DNA from: Neoceratodus forsteri
Lineage: Eukaryota > Chordata > Ceratodontiformes > Ceratodontidae
Assembly (NCBI GenBank): GCA_016271365.2
Contig: CM028136.1
Location: 472,500,001-472,564,000 of the forward strand
Length of the DNA stretch: 64,000 bases
Direction: 5' to 3'
Part shown: positions 10,800 through 21,279 of the stretch, in pieces
Layout of the letters: each line of letters starts with the position of its first letter
Numbering within the stretch: position 1 is the stretch's first letter
Program-made: the position numbers and the translations under genes
Notes under the pieces: generated by a model
What the model was told of the DNA's origin: nothing
Databases searched by the model: none
What the model saw: the letters and a program-made list of their open reading frames with translations, nothing else

Positions 10800-10894
10800 G
10801 TTTAAAAAAAAACATTGCAGGTTTTTTCTTTTCAGGGATTTAGCATGCTGGGGTGGGTTCCCAGTGTGCCACCTAAGTGTTTTGGGGGGTGCTG

Positions 10895-11195
10895 TAGCTG
10901 ATGGGGGATTGGGCACCCCATTGTCACATACCAAAAGGGGGGACAAGAGCCAAGGGGGAATGGGCACCCCCCTCGACACACAACAAAAGCGGGGGGGGGA
11001 CAATATGCCAACAGGGAGTGGGCTCCCCCATCGGCAAACTAAACAGGGAAGGGGGATTGGGCCCCCCATTGGCAAAGAAAGACTGTTGGGGGCACATGAT
11101 GCTGATGGGGATTGGGCACCCCCTCGGCATACTTTTTAAATGGGAGGGGGTCATTATGCCGAGGAGAAGTGGGCTCCCCCATCAGCAAAAGAAGT
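10895..11195 (+). repeat. G-rich minisatellite in composite repeat A
   Basis: Units of about 60 bp repeat the theme GGGGGATTGGGCACCCCC, then TCGGCAAA or a variant, then a G-run and CATGATGCC or a variant. About five diverged units are visible. Corresponding units lie at 50680-50890. Repeated runs of three to nine G could form G-quadruplexes on this strand. Confidence 0.75.
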
Positions 11196-11211
11196 GGGTC
11201 AGGGCAGTCTG

Positions 11212-11332
11212 CAGGTGCTGTCACCAGGACAGACACGTCAGGAGGGCATGTTATTGTGCCACTGCATGATTGCAGAGGACATTTTCTTAGATCTGGTGGC
11301 CACTTGACGTATGCCTGGTGACAGCACCTGCA
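11212..11332. repeat. Hairpin in the tail of composite repeat A
   Basis: GCAGGTGCTGTCACCAGG at 11212 is matched by its reverse complement CCTGGTGACAGCACCTGC ending at 11332. The arms extend imperfectly inward through ACACGTC and GACGTAT. Confidence 0.8.
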
Positions 11333-11630
11333 GCTGCCTCTTTGGGGAATGAGGGACGCACCCACAGATGCGTGACCTGCATTCGCCCACAGTGACCACT
11401 CCTCCAACTCTGCTACTAGTGCAATATGTTGGTCGTGTAAGCGTGAGCCAACATAAAAATTAACAGCATGCATGGTTAACAGTTCCATGCAAATGGAGCA
11501 CTTCAGGAGCTTTGGCGCCCAGGAGCTGCCACCATGAACAGCTGTTTGCATCTGAATTTCTCTGTCAAGGACAAAAAAAGGGGGGGGAAGGCGTGTTGAA
11601 TAAACTTTGTAACTTACATCTCCAGACCTA

Positions 11631-11795
11631 GGAAATGAAGTTTTAAAGTTTAGGACCATGTGTATTCACTAAGCAACCTTGCTGCACAGGCTGATAAACA
11701 AACCAATGGATCAGCAAGACAGTCATGGTTTGGTCGGAAGACTTACACTTACCATTGTCATTTTTGTCCGCTGGTCAGGGGAGTCAGATTGGCTG
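11631..11795. repeat. Direct repeat flanking composite repeat A, right copy
   Basis: It matches 8823-8994 in the same orientation, from AGGAAATGAAGTTTTAAAGT to GAGTCAGATTGGCTG. Sequence beyond both copies does not match, which argues against a simple tandem duplication of the whole unit. Confidence 0.8.
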
Positions 11796-12719
11796 CAAAA
11801 TTCAGGAAATGCTTGCAGGGTTTGAAACATTGGGGCAGAAGGTCTGAAACCGGGAAATCCCTCCAAACATCAGGACACTTGACAGGTATGTAGTGCAGCT
11901 ATTTTGAGAAACATGGGTGGGGTAGACAGAAAGTGTACTGATTCATGTAGTACTACTGTATATGTTATTTAATTCCCCTGAGAGGAAATGTGGAGCAAAT
12001 AAAATGCTGTGCATTCAGTATCTGGCCACATCCAGGGCCCCAGATTATAAGAGGGCTGATTGAGTCTTACTGTATGCTATTCGAGTGCACAGTAGACACT
12101 ATAAGATTGCCTTATGTTGTATGATTCTTTTGCATTATTTTATTTCACAATGTAGAGCAGCCATTCTGAGAAACACGAGGGGAGGGAGTAGAGAAATAGC
12201 CACAACCCCAGAGCCCTTTTACGCAATACTTCAGCAATATGTTAGCATAGCTCTGACGCCTATGCAGCCGTAAAAAAAGACAATGTATGGCTATTGGCCA
12301 ATTACTGTATGATTCTCATGGCAGTAGAACAGTCTTCCTGTCTTCGATGAAGATACAATCAAGCTCACTTAAATAAATATTTGATAAAGGAAAAGCCCAT
12401 TTAATAGACTAGGTTTCCTGCTTCCCTTTTTTCCTCTATCTTTAATGCATTAAATAGCCCACTTAAATGGATTATTATGCTCATTTAAACAAATAGATTC
12501 ATAGCATGAATTTATGCCATAGGTTCTCAGACTTCATCAAGGTGCGCTTCTCTTATGCTGCTGGTTAAAAGCCCGGGCCTCCCCAAGCCTCAAACACAGT
12601 AGCATAATGCACTGGATAATAAATTTCAAGTGCAACAACCACAAAAAGTCCACAGATATTTTAATGCCCGCAAACAAAATTGTTAAATCTTGATCCCCAC
12701 CCCCACAAATGCTATTTCA
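11796..12719. other. No recognised gene
   Basis: This is intergenic-like sequence. A diverged local duplication is visible: GTAGTGCAGCTATTTTGAGA at about 11889 and GTAGAGCAGCCATTCTGAGA at about 12152. Nothing else is recognised. Confidence 0.4.
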
Positions 12720-13540
12720 ACCCCCCAGCTTTTGTAGTGAAGGGCTCTGGGAGATGGGGAGGTTTGGAGTAAAGGGCCTGCTGGTCTGACTTGGTTGCTG
12801 CTCAAGCCAGACCAGCAGACCTTTAACCCCACATAAGCCCCAAAGTCATACTAGCAGGCTCTTCGTTCACCAAGCCAGACCAGCAGTTTTTTCATTTCAC
12901 ATGCCCCCTCATCCACAGCAGTAGGCCCTTTACTCCAAACCCCGTCAGGCAGACCAGGAGGACCATCTATCCAGTCCCCAACAAGCCACACCAACAAGCC
13001 AGATTCCCAAGCCTGAACAGCTCCTTTTGCTCAAGCCCCCACCCCCCACAAACCACACCAGCAGACCCTTCACTCCAAACCCCCAACCAACCAGGAGGTC
13101 CATAGCTCCAATTCTCCCTCCACAAGCCACACTAACAAGCCAGATTCCTAAGCCTGACCAGCTTCTCTTGCTTCAAGCCCCCCAAGCCACACCGGTAGGC
13201 CCTTCACTCCTAACCCACAAACCTGCAAGACAGACCTGGAGGCCCATCACACCAATCCCCCTACAAGCCATACCAACAGGCCACATCCCAAGCCAGACCA
13301 GCTCCTTTCACTTCAAGCCCCACACAAGACATACCTGTAAGCCCTTCACTCCAATCCCTTCAACAAACCAGGAGGTCCATAACTCCAATTCTCCCCGCCC
13401 CCCAGCCACACTCACAGGCTGGATCTCAAAGCCAGACCAGCAAGCCTTAATCTCCAAGTCCCCCCCAAAGCAACACCAGCAGGCACCATTAAACCAACAG
13501 CCCCCAACACAAACAAAAAATAAATAAAGCCCTCCAAGCC
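12720..13540. repeat. C-rich tandem repeat, ~140-bp period
   Basis: Recurring blocks are AAGCCACAC...AGGCCCTTCACTCC, ACCAGGAGGTCCATA...CCAATTCTCCC and AAGCCAGACCAGCTCCTTT. CTTCACTCC recurs at about 13067, 13202 and 13345, and AAGCCAGATTCC at about 12994 and 13139, giving a period of about 137-145 bp. The left part (12740-12990) is more diverged. Long open frames here are low-complexity Pro/Thr-rich and are not believable genes. Confidence 0.8.
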
Positions 13541-13639
13541 AGTCAGCCATCAGGGCATTTAAACCCCTCACCCCATTTCAAACCACTTCCCCAACAACAA
13601 GTGTAAAAAATGATCCCTTTCTTACCAGTACTTAGCAGA

Positions 13640-13860
13640 GGCATTGCTTTAAAATCTGAGCCGGTAGAGATCCAGGAGAGGTCTGGGTCGACGGCTGAGA
13701 TGGTCCTGATCAGCAGGAGGAGACTGCTTAGGTCAGCAGCTTCAGATGGTCCAAGTCGACAGGATGAGACAGTTTGAATCGGCAGCTCAAGATGGTCTGG
13801 TTTAGTGGCTCCAGATGGTCCAAATCATCAGGTTTCAGCAGTCCAGGTTGGCAAATGCAG
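13640..13860. repeat. Short degenerate minisatellite
   Basis: Blocks of the type CAGATGGTCCAAGTCG and AGATGGTCTGGTTTAG recur about five times at 30-60 bp spacing. The sequence continues directly from the C-rich array. Confidence 0.5.
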
Positions 13861-14699
13861 CAACTGGCAACAATCTGTTTTTTCTAAGGAAAGGAAAAAC
13901 TTTCCTGTTTCCATGTTTTTTTATTGCCAGAACAGCATTCCAGTGGGTGAGCTGACTGGCTGCTGACTCATGAGATCCAACTTGCTGCAAAATCTCTGTT
14001 CCGATTGGCTCCCTACACCTCCCTCCCTCTCATTGGTGGAAAACTTCCTTCCTTCACCCAGCTGGCCAGCTTCAGTTCTTTTCAAGCTCCCCCATTGTCT
14101 TCTCCAGATCCTGACTGTCTGATATTGCACTCTGAGACTGCGGCCCACAGTTTTTAAGTTGCTCAGGGATTGGGAGGAGGATGTCTCAATACTTGTCCTG
14201 CACTGCAGAGAGGTTGTGTATTGTAGTTTGACTGCTGAGTTCAGGAGGAGGAGGTTCCAAGCACATCTCCTGCACTGCACAGCATGGGAGAGGGGTTGTA
14301 CAACTTGTTCTGAGTAGGCTCGGTGGCACATCACTTGTGCTGCATGGGAGGGGCAGGAGGGGGAATGCGTAAATTAAGTTGGGGGATGTGCTGGATGGCT
14401 AGAGAGGAGAGAGAATAGCAGGACTGGGGATGTTGAAGTGGGCAGTACAGCCCAAAAATAGCACTTTACTTTGTATATATACACAATATAGGCAAAGCTA
14501 GAAGGAAGTCAGTGCCCACCCCCCAGAATGGACCCACTCCTCAACAGGAGGCATGCCTCACCAGCTAAGAAACCCTGATCTGTTCTGGCTCAATGCACTT
14601 TGCCTTCAGTCATCTGATAATCACCTGCTAATTACATGTAATGACCTCTATAAAGTAATGGTCTCCATCTCACAGCACTTACTCCTACCTCCTGTAGCC

Positions 14700-15060
14700 A
14701 TGGTGTTCTCACCAGCTGGAAAGAAATGCAAGCTGTTTCTTGCAGAGAAAGTTGAGCTGCTGAAAATGTTAGAAGAACCGCAGATGTCCCAGAGCAAAGT
14801 GAAAAGGTGGCTCAGCATGTTTTAGCCCCAATTATGCCACAATAGTTAAAAATTACCAGCATTTCCTAGATGAGTTCCATAGGAACGCCAGTCTAAACCA
14901 GGAATGCAAATGGGAGAGATGGACACTTCAGTAGAAGAGGCTTTACTGAGATGGTTTGAGCCAGGGCTGCAAAATTACCTGTCTTGAGGCCACTGCTTTT
15001 AACAAAGGCCAAAAATCGTACTGTCAGTTTGGGGAAAGAGGACTTTTTTGAGCACATGAT
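14700..15060 (+). pseudogene. Tigger/pogo-type transposase remnant (CENP-B-like DNA-binding part)
   Basis: The open stretch that ends at 14822 reads AGKKCKLFLAEKVELLKMLE, the start of a CENP-B/pogo N-terminal helix-turn-helix. Downstream, in shifted frames, EFHRNASLNQECKWERW (about 14870-14922) and TSVEEALLRWFEPGLQNYLS (about 14925-14986) match the second HTH (CENP-B binding) of Tigger transposases, followed by a stop and LTKAK-like residues. The catalytic DDE domain is not recognised. The remnant would have bound terminal inverted repeats of a Tc1/mariner-superfamily transposon. Frameshifts and stops make it dead. Confidence 0.6.
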
Positions 15061-15638
15061 CAGATAGCACTTCTGTTGTAAAGGTAATAGGAAATGTTTT
15101 TACACCTCTAGATATACTTCTGTTATCCCTTTAGTGTCTATCCAATATTCTGATGGCCTTTTTTAGTTAAATTAATACTCTAATTTTGTTGCTTTTGTAC
15201 CAGCCCCAAACCCTCTCTCCTCAGCAGTCACTGCTGTCTCTTTTCATTGTCCCTGAACATTCTATGACATCAATAACAGCATTCCAGGCCATTCAGATGA
15301 ATACCATGGAATGGTGCTATTGTTGTCATACAGTGTCTTAGAAATTTAAAAAAAGAGCAGTAACTGGTGAGGAGAGTGGAACTCAATGTAGATCTCAGGG
15401 CACCCCAAGGCTAGATTATTTATTAATCAAAAATTGGTCAAAGTATATCAAAATACATAACTGGCACGGAAGAAAGATGGAAGGGCAAATAAATATGTAC
15501 AAATCATTTCCTATCTCCTTTAAGTCACAAAGGGCCCTGTGCTCCCAAAGCCAAATAAGGACAATTATGGATGGTGGGAGCATAGGGCCCTCCCAAACAA
15601 ATAAGGATACAACTAAGCTTTCTCAAAAAGTCTGGAAA

Positions 15639-16006
15639 TTCATTGCAAAAAACTTTGTTAATGCATCAGTTAGGGTTGCCATGACAAAAGTAGGGAAATG
15701 TGGCATTCGGGTTTCCAACCCTAACACTCCACCCCCACCCTGCAGACAGTAACAGGCATGGGATGTGCCTAGCAGTTGTCAGGATTAATGCTCACCCCAT
15801 TCTCATATACTGTACCCATCTTACTGTAGCTTACTTACTCTTGGAATGGGTGAGCGTTAGGGTTAACAACCACTAGGCACACCCCATGCCTGTTGCTGCC
15901 TGCAAGGAGCTGGTAGGGTATTAGGGTTGGAAACCCTAACACCACATTTCCCTGCTTTTGTCACAGCAACCCTAACTGATGCATTAACATCATTTTTTGC
16001 AATGAA
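15639..16006. repeat. 368-bp foldback element
   Basis: The arms begin TTCATTGCAAAAAACTTTGT and end with the reverse complement around CATCATTTTTTGCAATGAA. Arm pairing continues through TTAATGCATCAGTTAGGGTT, GACAAAAG(T/C)AGGGAAATGT and GGGTTTCCAACCCTAA, and reaches the GGCATGGG(A/G)TGTGCCTAG block, leaving a small centre near 15820. Most of the element is therefore arm. There is no coding capacity. It shares the AATGCTCACCCCATTCT theme with the foldback block of composites A and B. Confidence 0.85.
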
Positions 16007-16999
16007 GTCTCTACATTATGTGCATTAAAATTATTAACCATCCAATGAAGTTCATAGTTTGTCATTTTATAATTGCAGTATAGCAGGATCATTTACTAGA
16101 CTAGCTCACTTGAAAGAATAGCAACTCAATCTCCAGGAGCTATTCTTTTCAGTGGACTACACTGTAATATTGTTTTACGCACTTAGAGCTTGATTTTTAA
16201 CATGCCAAAATATCATGGACCAAGGTTTAAATTATCCTGTTATACTGTAGATGCAGATGGAACAAAATATCACTGTAAGGTTTGAACTCATCTGGTTTCA
16301 CTGACTCAACATTAATAAGTGCAACACAAGAGGGCTATGGAGACTATTTGGTAACATATCATTGTTAATGCAATAGAAATGCTTGGTCTTCAGATGCAGT
16401 TCTCATTTACTACTTAACATCATGCAGCTGTTTCCTGATCTCATCTTGTCCCTCCTGCATTTGCATAATAAAATAATCTAGGTTTTATGAAGAGTCATCA
16501 TGCGAAAAAGAAACTGGAGTTCAGGCTCTTTTAATTTATCTTGTGCAGCCAAGATTCTGCCTATGTAAGATCAGTGAATCATAAGACAAGCGTTTGTAAT
16601 ACTCAGGCATATCTAACATTGCATTTCAAGGACTAATGCTACAGTGCAACTAGCTTATAGGTATAAAACTGATGGTTGGGCATGCTTTATTCAATATCCA
16701 GTGACATAATGTACTGTACCTCAATGTGGCTGTATTGAAAGTTATTTGACCAGGTAAGAAATATGAACAGTAATCTAATTTTCAGAAGTCACATGGGTGA
16801 AATGGAGGGAGGAAACAGGTGGCAGAAAACTACAACGATATGTGATGTGCATATAAGTAAGCAGAGAACAAAATAAAAGCAACTAATTGCAGTTGTAGTT
16901 AACTGTATCATATGTAGTGTTCTCTGTATATAGAATCTTATTATGTACAAGTTTGTTGTGCTCACTGTAAATAAAATTATATATTGTACAGGTTGCTTC
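16007..16999. other. No recognised gene
   Basis: This is AT-rich sequence without recognisable protein similarity or strong repeats by eye. Confidence 0.4.
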
Positions 17000-17435
17000 A
17001 CTTCTACAAGGCTTGATCACATCTCTGTACTTACTACCTGGTCATGTATCACTTTCGCTGTAATCACTGTCACTTTCCCTGTAATCACTGACCCTCCCAG
17101 ATACTAACTACAAATATTGTCTGTTCCTGACATTCATCATGGCTTCATAATATCTTTGAACTTACTGCCTGATCATGTGCTATTATTTATGCAATTTCCA
17201 CCTGTAAGCATGGCCTGCTCCAGCTGTAAGCATGATCTGCTCCTGACATCCTGTATATATACTGCATATATGCTGTATATTTATTTCCTGTATATATGCC
17301 TCTGTACAATACTGTCTTTGCTCACCATGCTTGGAATGTGTTTATTCCCTGGGTCGCCCCTGAAAAAGGGACTTGTGTGTCTCAGTTGGCCTACCCAGTC
17401 ATCAAACTTTAAATAAATAAATAAATAAATAAGTA
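17000..17435 (+). mobile_element. LINE/SINE 3' tail with (AAAT)n
   Basis: The terminal part CCCCTGAAAAAGGGACTTGT, then CAGTTGGCCTACCCAGTCAT and CAAACTTTAAATAAATAAAT matches the reverse complement of 27032-27110 and of 62396-62450. Upstream, a diverged duplication of about 140 bp (ACTTACTACCTGGTCATGT at about 17029; ACTTACTGCCTGATCATGT at about 17160) probably belongs to the same 3' UTR. No protein is recognised. Confidence 0.65.
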
Positions 17436-19149
17436 CAAAACTGGATAACATTTGGCAATTATCAGTAAAGTAGCATTACATAAATATAAGGCATAGCATA
17501 ACTACTTACTAGAACTGTGTGAAATTTTCAAATTAGTTTTTTACCAGAACTCTACAGAGTCCTGGGGGCTTTGTGTGAAGCAAAAGATGAATCATCATAG
17601 CTTTCATTACCTGGGTGTCTCCAGGTGTACTCAGTGTACTTCGCCAAGTACATAAAATCTAGAAAAGCCTGGGGCAACATGAGCCCAGATCAGGGCAACA
17701 AACACAGACAGAGCCTGATGTACCCTAAGAGCTGTTTTTCCCCTCCTTGGATTCTTTAGTTTGAGTTTCTGAATGATCTTTGTAAGATGTGTGGGTACTA
17801 AACTGAGAGGCAATGATTGTGTGAGTAACTGGATCAAGTATGTATGCGTGATTACTGGTGTGAATGGACTTCTGTAAGGCTAGCTACCTTGATGTGGTGC
17901 AAAGGCTTTAAATGTATTATAAACATAACTAAAAGCCAGTCAAATTCTGCCTGATTAGTAATGTGTGTGTTAGATAGAATAAAATGTGAATCTACTGGGA
18001 TCATTGGCTTACTACATATTGTTGACTAAAATGGGGGTGGGGCACTGTTTTTGTGGTGGGGCAGCACATCTTTTGATCTGTGTGTACATCTTTTGGTTTG
18101 TGTTTACGATGGGTGTGGGGCAAAAGTTCCATCAACTCTTGAGTACAAGTTTAAAATTCCTGACTACACCCCTGTTTCTTTGCACAAGGTCCCTCACTTG
18201 TAGTTTGAAGCAGCAGGCCTATAGGGCACAGCCCAAGACATGCAGCTTGGCATTGGATCATGAGGGCAGTGAAGAAGTGTGGGAATTACGACTGAAAAAA
18301 ACATAATGCCACATCATTCTCTTTTGCTGGCTTTCTAACCTTAATATATGTATTAACATAATTGCTTCAATGAATTGCCCTACTTTTTGAGAAAGTCACA
18401 ACTTGCTTTATGCAAGTCCCTTTTGCCCCTGCACAAAGCAGGATGTACTTGATACTTCTGGCTCTGTGCAAAGCAGGAAATGAGTCATAAATTGCCTTGG
18501 GGGCCCTTCTCGTCCTGCTTGAAGTAAATATGCAATGCCAGAAGGGCCCCATGCAAATTAAAAGGTGAGTCCTAACTTACTTCATGCAGGGCACAGAAGC
18601 AGGATCCGCAGGACCATGAGTCTTAATTTTTTTGTGCAAGGTCATGTGCAAAGCAGGAGATAAGACATAACTGTTCTAACATTTTGTTCATTTGTGACTA
18701 ATTACAGTACAAAATGTACAGACTTTTCTTCTGTTGTATTTTCAGCTGTTTTTCATGTTTCACTGCTTTAAGCAATTTGTTATTTTAGGACTTTGTTCAT
18801 TTTTAATGACAGATTTTACAATTCCCCAAGCAATTCATGAACCAAAGGAAAAAATGTGTCTTCGTATTTTTTGGTCATGCTATTAATAACATGTATCTTT
18901 TTTTGTTTGTTTATATTTATTATAAAGTGCACATTTGTTTTGATGCAATCACAAACTTTTTTTTTATTTAAAGCAGCAATACATGGTAGTGGTGAAAATA
19001 GTGACTGCCACAAACACACTCCGTAGGTCAGGCCCTCTGCTCCCACAGTGACAACCTCAAGGTGTGATAGTGTGAACAGGGGACAGACAGGGTAACCCTC
19101 CTGTCTGTTTTGGGTCTGAATCATGTACTAGCCTTGAGTGCTGGGGCGC
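17436..19149. other. No recognised gene
   Basis: No gene is recognised. A diverged local repeat is visible: GTGCAAAGCAGGAAATGAGT at about 18475 and GTGCAAAGCAGGAGATAAGA at about 18650. A short palindrome lies at 19084-19110 (ACAGACAGGG...CCTGTCTGT). Confidence 0.4.
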
Positions 19150-20110
19150 AATGTGAACCTAATGCTAACATACCCAGTTAACAGGTTCAGATATGTACCC
19201 TCTTCAGGAATGCAGTACAATCTTTCACCCAGTGGCACCCAGTCAGGTTTTCCAAAATGTACCCTTACAACTCTATATGAGACCTAGGTATATTCTTACC
19301 TTTAAGCAAGCTTAGTAACACATTCAAGCCCTTAGCAGCTGTCAGAGTTAAACACAGGCTCAGCATCACATGTAAAAGAACTGAGAGAAAACACAGGCAG
19401 TATTTTAAAGTAAATATTGTTTACTAAAGATTGTAAAACAAGTACAATCAAACACAGAACAATTTTATCACTAACTTACAGTCACATAAAATAAATGGGA
19501 AGTTTACAGAACACAAATGCATCTACCCCACATACTTACAAGTTCTTGCCTATCTAGATGTTACCATTAAGTGCTTTCTTTAGTACAGAGAGCTGTGTCT
19601 CTCTTGAGTCCAAAATAATATGTACTGTTTCCCTCTGATAGCTGTTCATTTTAGGATCCATCTACCCACTTCTTTTTGGTGAGGTCACAGTTAGATCCTC
19701 CCATAGATTATTTTTCTACTGTGGAAATCAACAGTCATCAATTTTTAAAATATGAGTCTTTCATCAAAACAACCCCTTTGATGTTTCCTAGCTGATTTCC
19801 TGTTTTGCTAGAGTGATCTCAGTTTTACAACTTATGACAACATTCTGTGACCAGATGTTCTCTTTTCTGCGGAAATCATAAAATGTTATGAGGTTCTGTC
19901 TCCTGGGAGATGTCCAGGAGGCTTTAATTAATGACAGAACAGGAAACTTTTAATTAAGTTTCTCTTCACCGGTCAATTTAACACATCCTGCAGCTTTTCA
20001 CACTGAAACCTTTTGGGGTCAAAGGTCACTCACTGTAGCAGCTAGCTTGTTTGTATCTAAGTAGACATTCACATTTTGTTTATAATACAAATATTATACA
20101 CTATAACAAT
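19150..20110 (-). other. Possible degraded LTR-like sequence
   Basis: On the minus strand the sequence contains a T/A-rich termination-like region (GTAAACAATATTTACTTTAA at about 19410-19430). Farther downstream it reaches TTCACATTGCGCCCCAGCAC at about 19144-19163, which resembles an LTR end in CA followed by a TGGCGCC-type primer-binding site. No gag or pol sequence and no second LTR are seen. This is weak; it may be unrelated unique DNA. Confidence 0.2.
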
Positions 20111-20663
20111 AAGCAGATAGCAAAGCATCACAGTGATCTTTACTTTTTCATTCAGTTTTAGATTACCACTTATCTCCAGACTTGTGTGATACATTTTTTC
20201 CCCATCTTGAATCTACTTAATCACTTGTTATGGCTGCCATTGGCAGAGCCATGTAGACATTTTGCTATTATAGTAGAAAACTGGAGCTCTTCAGGTTCCT
20301 AATGGACTAGATAAAATTGGAGGTTTTGTGCTATCACTTCAATTAATTGCAGCAGTCTGTCATTCAGCTTAGCAGTGTTGCAAAGCACTATTTTGTGGGC
20401 TAAGCTTCAATCTGGGTAGAATTTTCTTTCAAGAAAGAAATAGCTCATAAACATGTCAACTCAGTCAGCCTTTAAAAAGGAGATACGCAGACAACCCTGG
20501 GACTATAGCAGTGAGTAAGTCAAATGTCACAGAATGGAATGTTTATGTAGTAAATAATCTAATATTACAAGTCTCACTGAAGATAAGTTAAAGAAAATGT
20601 GTGCGTGTGTGTATGTGTTAAATCATAGTAATTAGAAATATGTAAAACACATATCTGTGGATA

Positions 20664-20732
20664 TTTGGAGATTGTGTATGTGTGCGTGTGTGTGTGTGTG
20701 TGTGCGGCGTGTGTGTGTGTGTTTTCTAAGCA
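20664..20732. repeat. (TG)n microsatellite
   Basis: Imperfect TG/GC-interrupted dinucleotide run (TGTGTGCGTGTGTG... GCGGCGTGTGTG). Confidence 0.9.
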
Positions 20733-20972
20733 TTTTGAGCAGCAGTTTTGCATGTGTCAAACTTAAGTCTAAAAGATTAACCCCTCCCCCCTTTTGAGTT
20801 AAAATCAACCTTATATACCCAGGAAGCATAAGGAGAAACTGCCTGTGTCTGTGTGCTGAGCAGTCAGTAAAAATACAGACATACTGCACTAACAGAAAAT
20901 GAGCCTACTCATGATTTTGTATGCATATTTTCAAAGCTGGATCTATGTAAACATGTTTCTGTTTGTAACTAC

Positions 20973-20973
20973 A

Positions 20974-21006
<33 letters not shown>

Positions 21007-21010
21007 CACG
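20973..21010. repeat. (GT)n microsatellite
   Basis: About 14 uninterrupted GT units following ACTACA, then TATGTGTGCACGTG. Confidence 0.9.
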
Positions 21011-21279
21011 TGCCTGTGTGGCCTTTCTTGATATATTGACCTTTTCCTGGTCAGTTTGCAAATAGCTGTAATGCTATACTGTAGTAGAATATGAAGCAGT
21101 GCATGTGTGTTTATGTGTCAGAGTGCTTATCCTAAATATAACAAAAGTTAGTGTATTTGTTATTTCTCATATAGTAATTAAATGAGCACAAACAGTCCTT
21201 CACCTTTCACACACACAGGCAATCTCAAAAAGGTGGTTATAGTCTCTGACTCAGTCAAATGGGTTCTGTCCTGGTGACC

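Larger units (their letters stand above)
9060..11480. repeat. Composite repeat A (unnamed family)
   Basis: This locus matches 48860-51240 in order along its whole length. The modules are a degenerate foldback block (about 9100-9450), four tandem units of about 297 bp (about 9465-10620), a linker with an intron-like segment (10699-10799), a G-rich minisatellite (about 10895-11195) and a tail with a perfect hairpin (11212-11332). No transposase-like protein is recognisable in either strand, so it would be non-autonomous if mobile. The shared architecture at two loci with different flanks suggests a dispersed element rather than a chance satellite. The element class is unknown. Confidence 0.75.

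Noticed and set aside
10864..11269. Overlapping Gly/His/Pro-rich open frames
   Set aside because: They are translations of the G-rich minisatellite in several frames at once, with no consistent protein.
11039..11659. 206-codon minus-strand open frame (MVLNFKTSFPRSGDVSY...)
   Set aside because: It crosses the direct repeat, hairpin and minisatellite of composite A. No domain is recognised and the matching frame is not kept in copy B.
13027..13527. 166-codon plus-strand open frame rich in Pro/Thr
   Set aside because: It follows the C-rich tandem array exactly; composition and period explain the lack of stops.
20632..20889. Open frame with Thr-His repeats
   Set aside because: It is the translated (TG)n microsatellite.
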